Of a stretch of DNA of 49,041 nt, positions 26,027-34,450 are shown one piece after another. The position numbers and the translations under genes are program-made. The DNA is from an uncultured cyanobacterium (GTDB taxonomy: Bacteria > Cyanobacteriota > Cyanobacteriia > PCC-6307 > Cyanobiaceae). The notes beneath the pieces were generated by a model, which saw only the letters and a list, made by a program, of their open reading frames with translations, was not told where the DNA came from and made no database searches. Within the stretch, counting starts at the first letter, position 1, and every line of letters starts with the position of its first letter. The stretch is taken from NCBI GenBank assembly GCA_903935205.1, contig CAIZQU010000027.1, forward strand, positions 1-49,041, read 5' to 3'.

Positions 26027-26343
26027 CCGGCCACGGCCAGGGCGTCGGCAATGGAGGCGGAGGGGGCCTCGAAGCTGCCGCGGGCCACGAACTCCAGGCG
26101 CAGTTTGAGGAAGGTGATGAACTTCTCGTCGGTGGAGACCACCGCCGCCGCCGGCCGCGGCACCGAGGCCGCCAGGGCCGCCAGCTCGGGCGCCTCAAGG
26201 AAGCGGGGACGCCGCAGCAGCCAGAAATCGATGGTCTTGCCCTGGTCGCCGTAGTGGCGCTCGCGCTCCCGCAGCACCTCCGCCAGGGGCTCCTCCACGG
26301 TCAGGAAAGCCTCGCTGGCGGCGATGAAGTGGTAGGTGCTCAT
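26023..26343 (-). CDS. ycf54: Ycf54, Mg-protoporphyrin monomethyl-ester cyclase partner
   Basis: This is a 106-residue protein of the Ycf54 (DUF2488) family. It starts [19 protein letters not shown], continues [20 protein letters not shown], and contains [35 protein letters not shown] and GSFEAPS, all typical of the family. Ycf54 stabilises the aerobic (oxidative) cyclase AcsF/CycI in chlorophyll synthesis and is specific to oxygenic phototrophs, so it is good evidence for a cyanobacterium. The ATG overlaps the pdxJ stop (26340-26343), so it is translated with pdxJ. Its TGA stop lies in the terminal repeat of copy A. Confidence 0.92.
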   Translation of the reverse strand: MSTYHFIAASEAFLTVEEPLAEVLRERERHYGDQGKTIDFWLLRRPRFLEAPELAALAASVPRPAAAVVSTDEKFITFLKLRLEFVARGSFEAPSASIADALAVAG

Positions 26344-27089
26344 GGGAGGCGGCTGCCGAAGAGGGGATCGCGGCGGGGATTCTGAATCAGCGTCTTCATT
26401 TCCCGCACCGCCTCCTTCAGACCCACCGCCAGAGCTCGGGCCACGATCGTGTGGCCGATGTTGAGTTCCTCCATCCCTTCGATGGCCGCCACCGGCTCGA
26501 CGTTGGCGTAGGTCAGGCCGTGGCCGGCATTGACCCGCAGACCCAGCTGGCGGGCGGTCACCGCCCCCTCGATCAGGCGGGCCAGCTCGCTGGGCTGTTC
26601 GTCCCAACGGGCTTCGGCATAGCGACCGGTGTGCAGTTCCACCCAGCGGGCGCCGATGGCGCAGCAGGCATCGAGCTGGGCGGGATCGGGATCGACGAAC
26701 AGGCTCACGCCGATCCCCTCATCCTCAAGGCGTCGGACCAGCGCCGCCAGGGGAGCCACCTGGGAGGCCACATCCAGCCCCCCCTCGGTGGTCACCTCCT
26801 CGCGCCGCTCGGGCACCAGGGTCACCATGGCCGGGCGGACCCTGCGGGCGATCGCCTCCATCGCGGCGGTGGCCGCCATTTCCAGGTTGAGACGGGTGCG
26901 CACGGTCTGGCGCAGCAGGTCCACATCCCGATCCTGAATATGGCGCCGGTCCTCGCGCAGATGCACGGTGATGCCATCGGCCCCACCGAGCTCCGCCAGC
27001 AGGGCATGGGTGACGGGATCCGGTTCGACCGTGCGCCGGGCCTGGCGGACATTGGCGATGTGATCGATGTTCACCCCGAGGCTGGCCAT
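26340..27089 (-). CDS. pdxJ: Pyridoxine 5'-phosphate synthase
   Basis: This is a 249-residue TIM-barrel enzyme that condenses 1-deoxy-xylulose-5-P with 3-amino-1-hydroxyacetone-1-phosphate to pyridoxine-5-P in the DXP-dependent vitamin B6 route. Diagnostic stretches are [17 protein letters not shown] at the N-terminus, [44 protein letters not shown] and [12 protein letters not shown]. The length matches the family (about 240). It is transcribed as a pair with ycf54 and divergently from the acyltransferase gene. Confidence 0.96.
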   Translation of the reverse strand: MASLGVNIDHIANVRQARRTVEPDPVTHALLAELGGADGITVHLREDRRHIQDRDVDLLRQTVRTRLNLEMAATAAMEAIARRVRPAMVTLVPERREEVTTEGGLDVASQVAPLAALVRRLEDEGIGVSLFVDPDPAQLDACCAIGARWVELHTGRYAEARWDEQPSELARLIEGAVTARQLGLRVNAGHGLTYANVEPVAAIEGMEELNIGHTIVARALAVGLKEAVREMKTLIQNPRRDPLFGSRLP

Positions 27090-27267
27090 GGCGCCACACC
27101 TGCCGCAGCAGGAAGGAAAAGGTGGAAGAACCGTATCGGCCGAAGGGCCAACTGCCCGCCCCGCCGCTGCACCGTCAGCCGCGCTCCCTACGGTTGGTTC
27201 GATTCCCTATGCAATTTCGGTGGTGGTGGCAGGCCAGGTCCAGCAGGTGGCACCGGAGGCGATCCGG

Positions 27268-28029
27268 ATGGCGGCAGCGGATCCCCCCCGACCGCCTTCC
27301 AGGGAGGGTGCCGAGCTGCTCAGCGCCCGGGAGCGGCGCGTCTGCAACGGCATCAGCCCCTGGCTGTCGCCCCTGGCGATGGTGGCCACCCAGGACCTGG
27401 CCCTGCCCGCCTTCTTCAACGGAGTGGCGGTCCAGGGCAGGGAACACCTCAGGCGCGAGGGTGCGGTGCTGCTGGCGCCCACCCATCGGGCCCGCTGGGA
27501 TGCCCTGCTGCTGCCCCATGCCGCCGGCCGCCGCATCACCGGCCGCGACTGCCGCTTCATGGTCACCCTCGATGAGATGCAGGGTCTGCAGGGCTGGTTT
27601 CTGCATCGCCTCGGCTGCTTTCCGGTCGACCAGGGGCGGCCCACCCTCTCCAGCCTGCGGCTGGCGGTGGAGCTGCTCGGGCGGGGCGAACAGCTGGTGG
27701 TGTTCCCCGAGGGGCGCATCCACCGCCAGGACGACCCCCTGCGCCTGCATCAGGGGCTGGCGAGATTGGCCCAACTGGCCCGCAGCCAGGGGGTGGAGGT
27801 GCGGGTGCTGCCGGTCGGCATCGCCTATGGCCATCCGGTGCCCCGAGCCGGGGACCGGGCAGCGGTGCAGATCGCGCCGCCCCTCTGGGTGGAGGGAGAG
27901 GGGCGGGAGGCCGGTCGCCGCTTCACCACAGCCCTGGCTGAGGCCATGGCCGACGCGGAGCGCCAGGCCAGGCGGCTGGTGAACCGCCCCCTGCCCGACC
28001 CGCCGGACCCGCTGCGGGGTGGCCCGTAA
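27268..28029 (+). CDS. PlsC-like 1-acyl-glycerol-3-phosphate acyltransferase
   Basis: This is a 253-residue acyltransferase of the PlsC/LPLAT superfamily, likely acylating lysophosphatidate or a related acceptor at the membrane. The HX4D catalytic motif is THRARWD (H73, D78), and the substrate motif is VFPEGRIHRQDD. I chose ATG 27268 because GGAGG lies 8 nt upstream; the open frame continues to 27067 but would overlap the start of divergent pdxJ. It lacks a clear transmembrane anchor. It is followed after 26 nt by a small secreted-protein gene. Confidence 0.85.
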   Translation: MAAADPPRPPSREGAELLSARERRVCNGISPWLSPLAMVATQDLALPAFFNGVAVQGREHLRREGAVLLAPTHRARWDALLLPHAAGRRITGRDCRFMVTLDEMQGLQGWFLHRLGCFPVDQGRPTLSSLRLAVELLGRGEQLVVFPEGRIHRQDDPLRLHQGLARLAQLARSQGVEVRVLPVGIAYGHPVPRAGDRAAVQIAPPLWVEGEGREAGRRFTTALAEAMADAERQARRLVNRPLPDPPDPLRGGP

Positions 28030-28055
28030 AGTTCAGATTCCCCACTGGCTCCGCC

Positions 28056-28676
28056 GTGCCCAGGCCCTCCGCCACCCCGGTCCGCCCCTTCGCAGCGGGC
28101 CTGTCACCAGCGGAACGGCAGAGCCGTCCAGGGCTGCCGAGTGTGGTGGCGGCCTGGCTTGTCACCGCGGGCTGCGGCATGGCCCTGCTGGGCCCCACCG
28201 CCCCCTCCCTGTGGATGGGAAGGGCTGCCGCCCAGGAGGCGGCCGTTCCGCTCAGCGCCCCGGGAGGGGTGTTTGATGCCAAGGGGATGCAGGCCCTGAT
28301 CGCCCGCGGTGATGCCGCCGCTGCCGCCGGCAACCTGGCGGAGGCCCGCCGCAATTACGACCTGGCCCGCGATGCCAGCCGGCGACTGCTGGGTTTCTAC
28401 CGCGACCTCAGCGGCGCCTTCCGCGGCCTCGATGCCCGCATCCCCCGGGAGATGGATGACAAGGCCCGCCTGACCCTTGAGACGATGGTGCAGGCCAACC
28501 TGCGCCTGGCGGCCCTGTTCCGGCGTCAGGGGCAACCGGAGGTGGCCGTGCCGCTGCTGGTGGAGGTGGTCAAGGTGATGTCCCCCACCAGTGATCAGGG
28601 GCGCAAGGCCTACCAGCAGCTGCTGGAGCTGGGCTTCGTCTCGACCCCCTGGTACGGCGGCGCGGCCCCGAACTGA
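28056..28676 (+). CDS. Secreted or membrane-anchored helical repeat protein
   Basis: This is a 206-residue protein starting with GTG. A hydrophobic segment (VVAAWLVTAGCGMALLGPTAPSL region, residues 30-53) precedes ALA-type sites and probably exports the protein. The rest is helical and TPR-like: ALIARGDAAAAAGNLAEARR, YDLARDASRRLLGFYRDL, LRLAALFRRQGQPEVAVPLL. The end, GFVSTPWYGGAAPN, looks like a conserved tail. I know similar proteins in picocyanobacteria but no function. The start is uncertain by up to 25 residues. It lies 26 nt after the acyltransferase gene and is probably cotranscribed. Confidence 0.65.
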   Translation: MPRPSATPVRPFAAGLSPAERQSRPGLPSVVAAWLVTAGCGMALLGPTAPSLWMGRAAAQEAAVPLSAPGGVFDAKGMQALIARGDAAAAAGNLAEARRNYDLARDASRRLLGFYRDLSGAFRGLDARIPREMDDKARLTLETMVQANLRLAALFRRQGQPEVAVPLLVEVVKVMSPTSDQGRKAYQQLLELGFVSTPWYGGAAPN

Positions 28677-28751
28677 GCGCAGCCCCCGGGGACGGCCGAC
28701 CCGCCCCGACTGCCCCTAGATTCCCGCTGCCCGCTCCCTCCCCCAACCCCC

Positions 28752-28985
28752 ATGGTCCACCCGGATCAGGTCCGCGAAGCCATCCGTCGCGCCATCCCGG
28801 ACGCCCAGGTCGAGGTGGAGGATCTCACCGGTGGCGGTGATCATCTGCAGGTGCGGGTCGTTTCGGGGGTCTTTGCCGGCCTGGCCCGGGTGAAGCAGCA
28901 CCAGCTGGTCTACGGGGCCCTGCGCAGCGAGCTGGCCAGCGAGGCGATCCACGCCCTGGCGGTGCAGACCGCCATCCCCGCCTGA
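28752..28985 (+). CDS. bolA: BolA-family protein
   Basis: This is a 77-residue BolA/IbaG-type protein: [20 protein letters not shown], then [20 protein letters not shown] with the conserved His, [14 protein letters not shown]. BolA proteins form [2Fe-2S]-bridged heterodimers with monothiol CGFS glutaredoxins and take part in iron signalling and Fe-S maturation. The CGFS glutaredoxin gene lies immediately downstream (58-nt gap), a widely conserved pairing. Confidence 0.93.
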   Translation: MVHPDQVREAIRRAIPDAQVEVEDLTGGGDHLQVRVVSGVFAGLARVKQHQLVYGALRSELASEAIHALAVQTAIPA

Positions 28986-29042
28986 ACCCCCTGGGCCGCC
29001 GACCAGCGCCCAACCCCTTCCTCCCCCGCACCACCTCCACCC

Positions 29043-29366
29043 ATGGATCCCACCACCCAGCAACGGATCGAGGCCCTGATCGCCAGCAGCCCCGTGTATG
29101 TGTTCATGAAGGGCAGCAAGCTGATGCCCCAGTGCGGCTTCAGCAACAACGTCGTCCAGATCCTCACCACCCTCGGTGTTCCCTTCGACAGCTTTGACGT
29201 GCTGAGCGACATGGAGATCCGCCAGGGGATCAAGGAGTTCAGCGATTGGCCAACGATTCCCCAGGTTTATGTGAACGGCGAGTTCATCGGCGGTTCAGAT
29301 ATTTTGCTGGAGATGTACAACTCAGGCGAACTGCGCGAAAAGCTGGCCGTTGCGCTCGCCTCCTGA
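29043..29366 (+). CDS. grxD: Monothiol CGFS glutaredoxin
   Basis: This is a 107-residue class II glutaredoxin. The active site is PQCGFSNNVV (CGFS at 31-34), with FMKGSKLMPQ before it and the glutathione-binding WPTIPQVYVNGEFIGGSDI after it. It carries and transfers [2Fe-2S] clusters and pairs with BolA upstream. Length and motif order are complete. A GC-rich palindrome overlaps its stop, and a larger hairpin follows at 29459. Confidence 0.96.
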   Translation: MDPTTQQRIEALIASSPVYVFMKGSKLMPQCGFSNNVVQILTTLGVPFDSFDVLSDMEIRQGIKEFSDWPTIPQVYVNGEFIGGSDILLEMYNSGELREKLAVALAS

Positions 29367-29458
29367 CCCGGCCCGGGTCTGTCAGCGGTCCAGCATCTGG
29401 ATGCCCAGGGCGGCTGGACCGCTGGTCCTGCCCAGGCAGGCCCGGCCCTCTCGTCAAC

Positions 29459-29503
29459 AAGCCCCGGCTGATCCCCGAGCTTTCAGGGACTCCGGGGCTT
29501 TCG
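29459..29503 (+). terminator. Probable terminator of bolA-grxD
   Basis: A 9-bp stem AAGCCCCGG/CCGGGGCTT encloses 24 nt and is followed by TTCGGG. It stands 92 nt after the grxD stop. The T-run is short, so this is moderate evidence. Confidence 0.4.
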
Positions 29504-29576
29504 GGCAGATCAAGCCGGCAGAACCAACGCCTGGCTCTTCCAGGCGCGGGTCTTCGGGGATGGGTTGGGGCTGAGT

Positions 29577-29604
29577 GGGCCTGAGGGCTTGGGCCTGAGG
29601 GCTT
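29577..29604. repeat. Perfect 14-bp tandem duplication
   Basis: GGGCCTGAGGGCTT occurs twice without a gap. A looser third unit may precede it. Its sequence resembles the reverse complement of the 16-bp unit at 25664-25727 (12 of 14 aligned positions with one 1-nt gap). Confidence 0.8.
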
Positions 29605-29721
29605 TGATCAGAGCGCTTCCACCTCAGCGCTTGCACTGGGCCAAACGGTGGCGATGGGCGCGGTCGATGGGAACGGTGCGGTGGCACAGGTCCGATGGCA
29701 GCAGCGGCAGCGGCGGTGCGC

Positions 29722-29994
29722 TCAGTAACGACCGGTCTCGCGCTCGTAGAGGGTGCGGGGGTCCCCATCGGGGCCCAGGAAACTCGAGGGATCGAGGATC
29801 CAGCGGTCGATCAGTTCCTCGAGGCGGCGCTGGTTCAGAGGGTCGAGCACCGCCGTGCGCCGGAGGGCATGGAGGTAGCCATCGGCGTAGAGCCGCAGCT
29901 CCGACGGACCGTGATACCGGCTGGCCAGCTCCTGGCAGGCATCGCAGAGGGACTGGAAATGGCGGATGGCGTCCGGATGCTGCAGAACGGTCAT
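29722..29994 (-). CDS. DUF6761-type cyanobacterial protein
   Basis: This is a 90-residue protein from ATG 29994 (TVLQHPDAIRHFQSLCDAC). It has the family core SELRLYADGYLHALRRT and LNQRRLEELIDRWILDPSSF. The family is small, cytosolic, confined to cyanobacteria as far as I know, and of unknown function. An in-frame ATG at 30021 would add nine residues (MVHRVPTPS); the chosen start gives the usual family N-terminus. It is divergent from the response regulator gene. Confidence 0.8.
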   Translation of the reverse strand: MTVLQHPDAIRHFQSLCDACQELASRYHGPSELRLYADGYLHALRRTAVLDPLNQRRLEELIDRWILDPSSFLGPDGDPRTLYERETGRY

Positions 29995-30118
29995 GGAGGG
30001 GGTGGGGACCCGATGCACCATTGTGACGTCCCCGACCGTTGGTGTGGAGGGGCTGACGTGCGGAGGGCCGCCCTGATTAGGGACGGTTTGAAAGGCATCG
30101 CCTGATACGCGTTAATCC

Positions 30119-30137
30119 TTTACATACCCGTTAGGGT
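30119..30137 (+). promoter_or_regulatory. Possible HLR1-like half sites
   Basis: TTTACATA (30119-30126) matches the HLR1 half-site used by RpaB, and GTTAGGGT follows after 3 nt instead of the usual 2 with a partial match. It lies 66-84 bp upstream of the response regulator start. This is weak motif evidence only. Confidence 0.25.
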
Positions 30138-30202
30138 GCGCTCATCAACGAGTGTGCGGGTTGATCCCCGCGATCCCGAAGAGTTCCACATCGGCGAGAG
30201 GC

Positions 30203-30976
30203 ATGCGAGAGGCCACCCCCAGCGACTCCGGAGGCCAGGCCCACAGAGTCCTGGTTGTTGATCCCCACGCCACCCTGCGAACCGTCCTGGCCCAACGGCT
30301 ACGTCAGGACGGCCACCTCGCCGCCGCCGTCGCCACAGCCCGCGAAGCCCTGGAAATCTGCCAAGACCAATCCCCGGACCTGCTCGTCAGCGCCGAACTG
30401 CTTGAGGAAACCTCCGCCCTGAGGCTCGCCGCCCAGCTGCGCTGTCCGGTGATGGTGCTCACCGCCCGCTCCGGTTCGGAGCCGGTGGTGTCCCTCCTCG
30501 ACGGCGGTGCCGACGATGTGCTCCGCAAACCCTTCGGCCTCGAAGAGCTGGCGGCCCGGTGCCGCACCCTGCTGCGACGCAGCGGCAGCGGCCTGCAGGA
30601 ACGGGTCTGCGTCGGACCGCTGGAAGTGCATCTGCTGCTCCGCCAGGTCACCCTGCGGGACCAGCCCGTTGAGCTCAGCCCGCGGGAATTTGCCCTGCTC
30701 TGTGCCCTGTTGATGCCTCCAGGGGTGGTGCGCAGCCGCCAGGAGCTGCTGCGGATGGCCTGGCCCCCCTTCAGTGGCGGACCCCGCTCCGTCGACACCC
30801 AGGTGCTCACCCTGCGACGCAAGCTCGAACAGGCCGGCCTGGGCGAGGGTGGCGGCATCGAAACGATGCGCCAGCAGGGCTATCGCTTCAGTCTCGACAC
30901 CCTTCCTCATCAGGACGAGGCCAGCGATGCCAGCAGCGACAGCACCGCTTCCACCCGGATCGCCGCCTTGAACTGA
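30203..30976 (+). CDS. OmpR-type response regulator lacking the phosphoacceptor Asp
   Basis: This is a 257-residue regulator with an N-terminal receiver (residues 14-126) and a C-terminal winged-helix (trans_reg_C) domain: QPVELSPREFALLCALLM, SVDTQVLTLRRKLE, IETMRQQGYRFSL. In the receiver the acidic pair is reduced to D20 followed by Pro (VVDPH). The position of the phosphorylated Asp is A64 (PDLLVSAELLEE), whereas T87 (VLTAR) and K109 (LRKPF) are kept. It therefore cannot be phosphorylated in the usual way and is an atypical receiver, as known for some regulators of other bacteria. The target genes are unknown. ATG 30203 was chosen for position after GAGAGG; the upstream in-frame start 30152 would add 17 residues. 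Confidence 0.88.
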   Translation: MREATPSDSGGQAHRVLVVDPHATLRTVLAQRLRQDGHLAAAVATAREALEICQDQSPDLLVSAELLEETSALRLAAQLRCPVMVLTARSGSEPVVSLLDGGADDVLRKPFGLEELAARCRTLLRRSGSGLQERVCVGPLEVHLLLRQVTLRDQPVELSPREFALLCALLMPPGVVRSRQELLRMAWPPFSGGPRSVDTQVLTLRRKLEQAGLGEGGGIETMRQQGYRFSLDTLPHQDEASDASSDSTASTRIAALN

Positions 30977-31040
30977 CTCCTGCGGGCAGCCGGTTCAGCA
31001 TGGGGTGGATTTGAACCCCACCGTCTGGCGTTCCCCTGTC

Positions 31041-31850
31041 ATGCCGCTGCGCTTCGCTCCGATGCTCGTCCTGATCCCGTTGTGGACCCATGGGACGCCC
31101 CTGATGGCCCAGGCGGTTTCCCGGGATCCTGCCGCCGGGGCGCCGAGCCAGACCAAAGCGCCGGGGAGTGGAGAGCCCCCAGCCACCGGTTTCTTCCTGC
31201 TGGGCGGTCGCAGCGTGGCCATGGTGCAGCTCGAGCAGATCACCTATGTCGGGGATTGTCCCGGGGATCAGCAACCGGAGCTGCGCAACCTCTCCTTCCT
31301 GGCGGCGGCGCCTCCGGCGCCCTATCAGCGCCTCCTGCTCCAGAACCAGACCACCGGCGGCTACACCGACCGTGAATACGACGAACGCCGGCCCAGCTCC
31401 CAGAGCTTCAGCGCGGTCCTCGGCCAGGGACAGCGCGGCAGCGCCCTCACCCTGGCGCCGGGGCTGAACAACTTCAGCTACCTGGTGCGCCAGCGCCTCC
31501 AGAACCGAATGGTGGATCGGGGCAGCGCCAGCCTGCAGGTGGCGATCAACCGCAGCACCCGCATCCGCAACTTCGAGGAGATCCGCGAGGAGCTCTACTG
31601 CAGCGGCGACAGGAGTCGCAACAGCACCACTGAGCTCAACGCCTGCCCCAACGGGCTGGTCACCCTGGAGCGGATCGGCGTCTGCCCGGGGGGTGGGCGC
31701 ACCACCCTCTCGCTCGAGAGCATCCGCCGCGGTGGTTATGGCCCCGGTTTCTACGGCGGCGGCTATCCGCAGGGCGGCGACCCGAGCGGTGGCTGGGACG
31801 ATCGAAGACCAGGAGGCGGTGGCGGCCGAAAGCCGAACAAATCCCGCTGA
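31041..31850 (+). CDS. Periplasmic protein of unknown function
   Basis: This is a 269-residue exported protein with signal peptide MPLRFAPMLVLIPLWTHGTPLMAQA. The mature part has FFLLGGRSVAMVQLEQITYVGDCPG, NFSYLVRQRLQNR, four cysteines (GDCPG, LYCSGD, NACPN, GVCPGG) and a Gly/Arg-rich tail (GGYGPGFYGGGYPQGG). I do not recognise a catalytic family. The upstream in-frame start at 31005 would put 12 non-signal residues before it, so 31041 is preferred. Confidence 0.72.
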   Translation: MPLRFAPMLVLIPLWTHGTPLMAQAVSRDPAAGAPSQTKAPGSGEPPATGFFLLGGRSVAMVQLEQITYVGDCPGDQQPELRNLSFLAAAPPAPYQRLLLQNQTTGGYTDREYDERRPSSQSFSAVLGQGQRGSALTLAPGLNNFSYLVRQRLQNRMVDRGSASLQVAINRSTRIRNFEEIREELYCSGDRSRNSTTELNACPNGLVTLERIGVCPGGGRTTLSLESIRRGGYGPGFYGGGYPQGGDPSGGWDDRRPGGGGGRKPNKSR

Positions 31851-31911
31851 CGCAGGTCCGCTGCCGAGGGTCCCTCAGCCGTGGGTGCAGTCCTGCGGCG
31901 CCGCATCCAGC

Positions 31912-32430
31912 TCAGAGGGTCGTGGCCAGAGGGGCCTGCAGCCGCAGCAGGCCGACCACCAGCTCCCCCGCGAGCAACAGACCGCAGAGCAGGGCCAGCA
32001 GTCGGTAGGTCCAGGGAGGGCTGATCCGACCCACACCGGCTGTGGAAAGACCGGAGCGCTGGCTGAAATGGGCCAGGAAGGTCTCGAACCTGGCGATCCG
32101 CTGCGGCAACAGGTAGGCGCCGCCGTTCTGGTCGCGCACGTAAAAGACCCGACCGCCCTGGCTGGTGCCCACCGGCGTCAGACCGGTCATCGCCGACCAG
32201 TCCAGCTGCCAGCCGCGACGCAGCAGCCAGCGGCACCAGGCCGGGTGCTCCACCCGCACCCCATCCGCTCCGATGACCACCCGCTCGCTGGTGATCGCCA
32301 GCACCAGCACCAGTCCCAGGGGCACCGCCAGGGCCAGGGAAGGCCGCAGCCCGGGGGGAGCGAGCACCGGCAACGGCAGCACCAGGGCCAGATAAAGGGC
32401 CAGCAGGGTGAAGCGAATCAGCGGAGCCAT
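31912..32430 (-). CDS. Membrane protein with PH-like loop, unknown function
   Basis: This is a 172-residue protein from ATG 32430. Two adjacent membrane segments (FTLLALYLALVLPLPVLA and SLALAVPLGLVLVLAI) are followed by a soluble beta-rich section (ERVVIGADGVRVEHPAWC, DWSAMTGL, GRVFYVRDQ) resembling bacterial PH-like domains, and a C-terminal membrane segment (YRLLALLCGLLLAGELVVGLL). It is likely in the cytoplasmic membrane. A GTG at 32466 is a less likely start. It is followed upstream by another small minus-strand gene. Confidence 0.65.
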   Translation of the reverse strand: MAPLIRFTLLALYLALVLPLPVLAPPGLRPSLALAVPLGLVLVLAITSERVVIGADGVRVEHPAWCRWLLRRGWQLDWSAMTGLTPVGTSQGGRVFYVRDQNGGAYLLPQRIARFETFLAHFSQRSGLSTAGVGRISPPWTYRLLALLCGLLLAGELVVGLLRLQAPLATTL

Positions 32431-32471
32431 CCCATGGGTGGACTCGGCTGTGGGGGATGGGGTCACGGCGC

Positions 32472-32756
32472 TCAGCGATCGTCGGGGGAGCCGGGCAGGG
32501 GTTCGAGCAGGGTCGGCGGCGTGTAGCGGCCAGCGAACACCTCCGCCTCGCGCCCCTTCCAGAATTCGCCAAGCCGCATCAGGTCGGCATGGGCCTGCTG
32601 AAGACGCTCGAAATACTCCTGGGGATCCATCTCCTCGCGGCTCTCCTGCAGCTTGGCCAGCCGCAGCAGGTGGAGATTCCAGGGCTTGGCCAGCTCGCCG
32701 CGGGCCTCGAAGTAGCGGGCCAGGTCCCTGGAGGGAGGCAGGGGGGGAATGGCCAT
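32472..32756 (-). CDS. Small conserved-type cytosolic protein
   Basis: This is a 94-residue protein from ATG 32756 (MAIPPLPPSRDLARYFEARG) with helical body NLHLLRLAKLQESREEMD, EYFERLQQAHADLMRLGEFW and a tail RYTPPTLLEPLPGSPDD. It is predicted soluble with no known motif. It looks like a picocyanobacterial conserved hypothetical and may be translated together with the membrane protein gene 41 nt downstream. Confidence 0.65.
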   Translation of the reverse strand: MAIPPLPPSRDLARYFEARGELAKPWNLHLLRLAKLQESREEMDPQEYFERLQQAHADLMRLGEFWKGREAEVFAGRYTPPTLLEPLPGSPDDR

Positions 32757-32845
32757 CGGGCGACAGCGCGTCGAAGGGTTAATCACCCTATGGACGCCGG
32801 AGGCTGGGCCGTGGATTCGAGCTCAGGACGCATCGGGCGGATGGT

Positions 32846-34450
32846 TCAGTCGGGCAGCGCCCAGGGATTGAGCCCCAGGTCGGCACCGATGCGATGGGCG
32901 CAGGCGAAACCGCTGAAGGCCACCGCATTGAGCCCCTGGCCGGGGAAACAGGAATCACCCACGCAGTAGAGGCCCCGCACCCCCGTGCGATTGAAGGGCA
33001 TCGGCAGCAGGCCCGGCAGCCGCAGGGCCGGAATCGGACCGTAGCTGCCGCCCATGCGGCCGAGGAAGCGGCGGTGGCTGCGGGGGGTGCCCACCTCCCG
33101 ATGGCGGATGGCGCCGGCCAGGCCGGGCAGGATCGCCTCCAGGCGAGCGATCAGGCGATCGGCGTCAGCCTCCTTTCTGGCCCGGTAATCAGCCGGGGAG
33201 AGGTGCTTCCAGGCCTCGATGCTGCTGGGGGTGAAGGTGTGCAGGATGTGGCGACCCGCCGGCGCCAGGGAGGGATCCAGCAGGGTCGGCATCGACACGA
33301 ACACCACCCCCTGCTCCGCCTCCATCGCCCCCCAGTCCTCCAGCAGCAGATGGTGGCAGTGGAAGCCCTCGGGAACCACGGCGGCATCGATGCCGAGATG
33401 GAGCGAGAGGAAGGAGGGAGAGGGGCGATAGCGGCGCCGCCAGGTCTGCTCAGCCTTCGGGGTATGGGCCCCATCGACCAGGGGTCGGGCCACGGCGCCC
33501 TCGCCTCCAGGAACACCGGCGAAGGTGTCCCAGCGGGTGGCGTTGCTCACCACCCGTCGGGCCCGCAGGGTTTCGCCGCTGGCCAGTTTCACCCCAACAG
33601 CCCGACCATCGCCCCCCTCCCCCTCGATCAGCACCTCCACCACCCGGGCCTTGTAGCGGATGGCGCCGCCGTGGGCTTCCAATCCGGCCACCAGCTTCTC
33701 GGCGATCGTGCCGACACCACCCCGCGGATAGTTGATGCCGCCCGCATGGCGATCGGAGAACACCATGCCGGCATTGATCATCGGGGTGCGATCCGCTGGC
33801 ATCACGCTCCAGCAGAAGCACTCCATGTCGATGAAGCGCAGCAGGCGCTCATCGCGGATGTGCGCGCGGGCCACATCACCGACATTGAAGGGCAGCCAAC
33901 GGGCCAGCCCGAGGCAGGCCAGGGGCGCCCGAAAGAACACCTTGGCCAGGTAGGCCGGGTCCTCCAGTGACAGCAGCGGCATCGCATCGAGGCAACGGAA
34001 CACCTGCCAGCAGGTGTCGTAGAAGGCGCGGATCCCTTTGGCCTCGTGAGGGAAAAGGGCGGTGAGATCGGCGAGGAAGCGCTCGTAATCGCGATCCACC
34101 GCCAACTCCAGGCCGCCGGGCAGGTGGTAGGCGAGCTGGGCCGGATCGGGCACGGTGGCGCACCGCTGGCCCACATCAGCCAGAGCGCGGGTCAGCAGAT
34201 TGGTATGGCCCTTCTCCCCGAAGCCAAAGATCATCGAGGCTCCGACATCAAACGTGTAGCCCTCCCGCCGAAAGCTGCCGCCGCTTCCGCCGGGGATCAG
34301 GTATCGCTCGAGCACCAGCACCGTTGCCCCCTTGGCCGCCAGCTGACTGGCCGTGACCAGACCGCCGATGCCGCTGCCGATCACGATCACGTCCCAGGCC
34401 GTCTGGGCGGAGTCGCCAGCGCTGGAGCGGGCGGGGAGGGTTGCGGTCAC
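32846..34450 (-). CDS. crtH: Prolycopene isomerase (CrtH/CRTISO-like)
   Basis: This is a 534-residue FAD-dependent carotenoid isomerase converting poly-cis prolycopene to all-trans lycopene. It has the Rossmann motif DVIVIGSGIGGLVTASQL with VLVLERYLIPGGSGGSF, then TFDVGASMIFGFGEKG, the conserved MINAGMVFSDRHAGGINYP and GGVGTIAEKLV, RRFLGRMGGSYGPIP, and a C-terminal FAD motif GLYCVGDSCFPGQGLNAVAFSG. Related proteins include phytoene desaturases, but the GGINYP and SYGP features fit CrtH. The start at GTG 34450 is chosen because the upstream residues are Pro/Ala-rich and run into the dispersed repeat. It appears monocistronic. Confidence 0.9.
   Translation of the reverse strand: MTATLPARSSAGDSAQTAWDVIVIGSGIGGLVTASQLAAKGATVLVLERYLIPGGSGGSFRREGYTFDVGASMIFGFGEKGHTNLLTRALADVGQRCATVPDPAQLAYHLPGGLELAVDRDYERFLADLTALFPHEAKGIRAFYDTCWQVFRCLDAMPLLSLEDPAYLAKVFFRAPLACLGLARWLPFNVGDVARAHIRDERLLRFIDMECFCWSVMPADRTPMINAGMVFSDRHAGGINYPRGGVGTIAEKLVAGLEAHGGAIRYKARVVEVLIEGEGGDGRAVGVKLASGETLRARRVVSNATRWDTFAGVPGGEGAVARPLVDGAHTPKAEQTWRRRYRPSPSFLSLHLGIDAAVVPEGFHCHHLLLEDWGAMEAEQGVVFVSMPTLLDPSLAPAGRHILHTFTPSSIEAWKHLSPADYRARKEADADRLIARLEAILPGLAGAIRHREVGTPRSHRRFLGRMGGSYGPIPALRLPGLLPMPFNRTGVRGLYCVGDSCFPGQGLNAVAFSGFACAHRIGADLGLNPWALPD

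Larger units (their letters stand above)
29367..29721. other. Structured intergenic region between convergent genes
   Basis: No gene is evident here. Elements seen: a palindrome GACCCGG-C-CCGGGTC (29365-29379); a long hairpin AAGCCCCGG/CCGGGGCTT (29459-29467 with 29492-29500) followed by TTC, a plausible grxD terminator; a perfect 7-bp stem CGCCTGG-CTCTT-CCAGGCG (29528-29546); and a perfect 14-bp tandem duplication GGGCCTGAGGGCTT (29577-29604). The density of dyads could reflect a small RNA or only convergent 3' ends. Confidence 0.45.

Noticed and set aside
31008..31032. Sequence like a tRNA T-arm on minus (GGGGTTCAAATCCACC)
   Set aside because: The T-stem does not pair with a 7-nt loop, and no D-arm, anticodon arm or acceptor stem of the right spacing is found.
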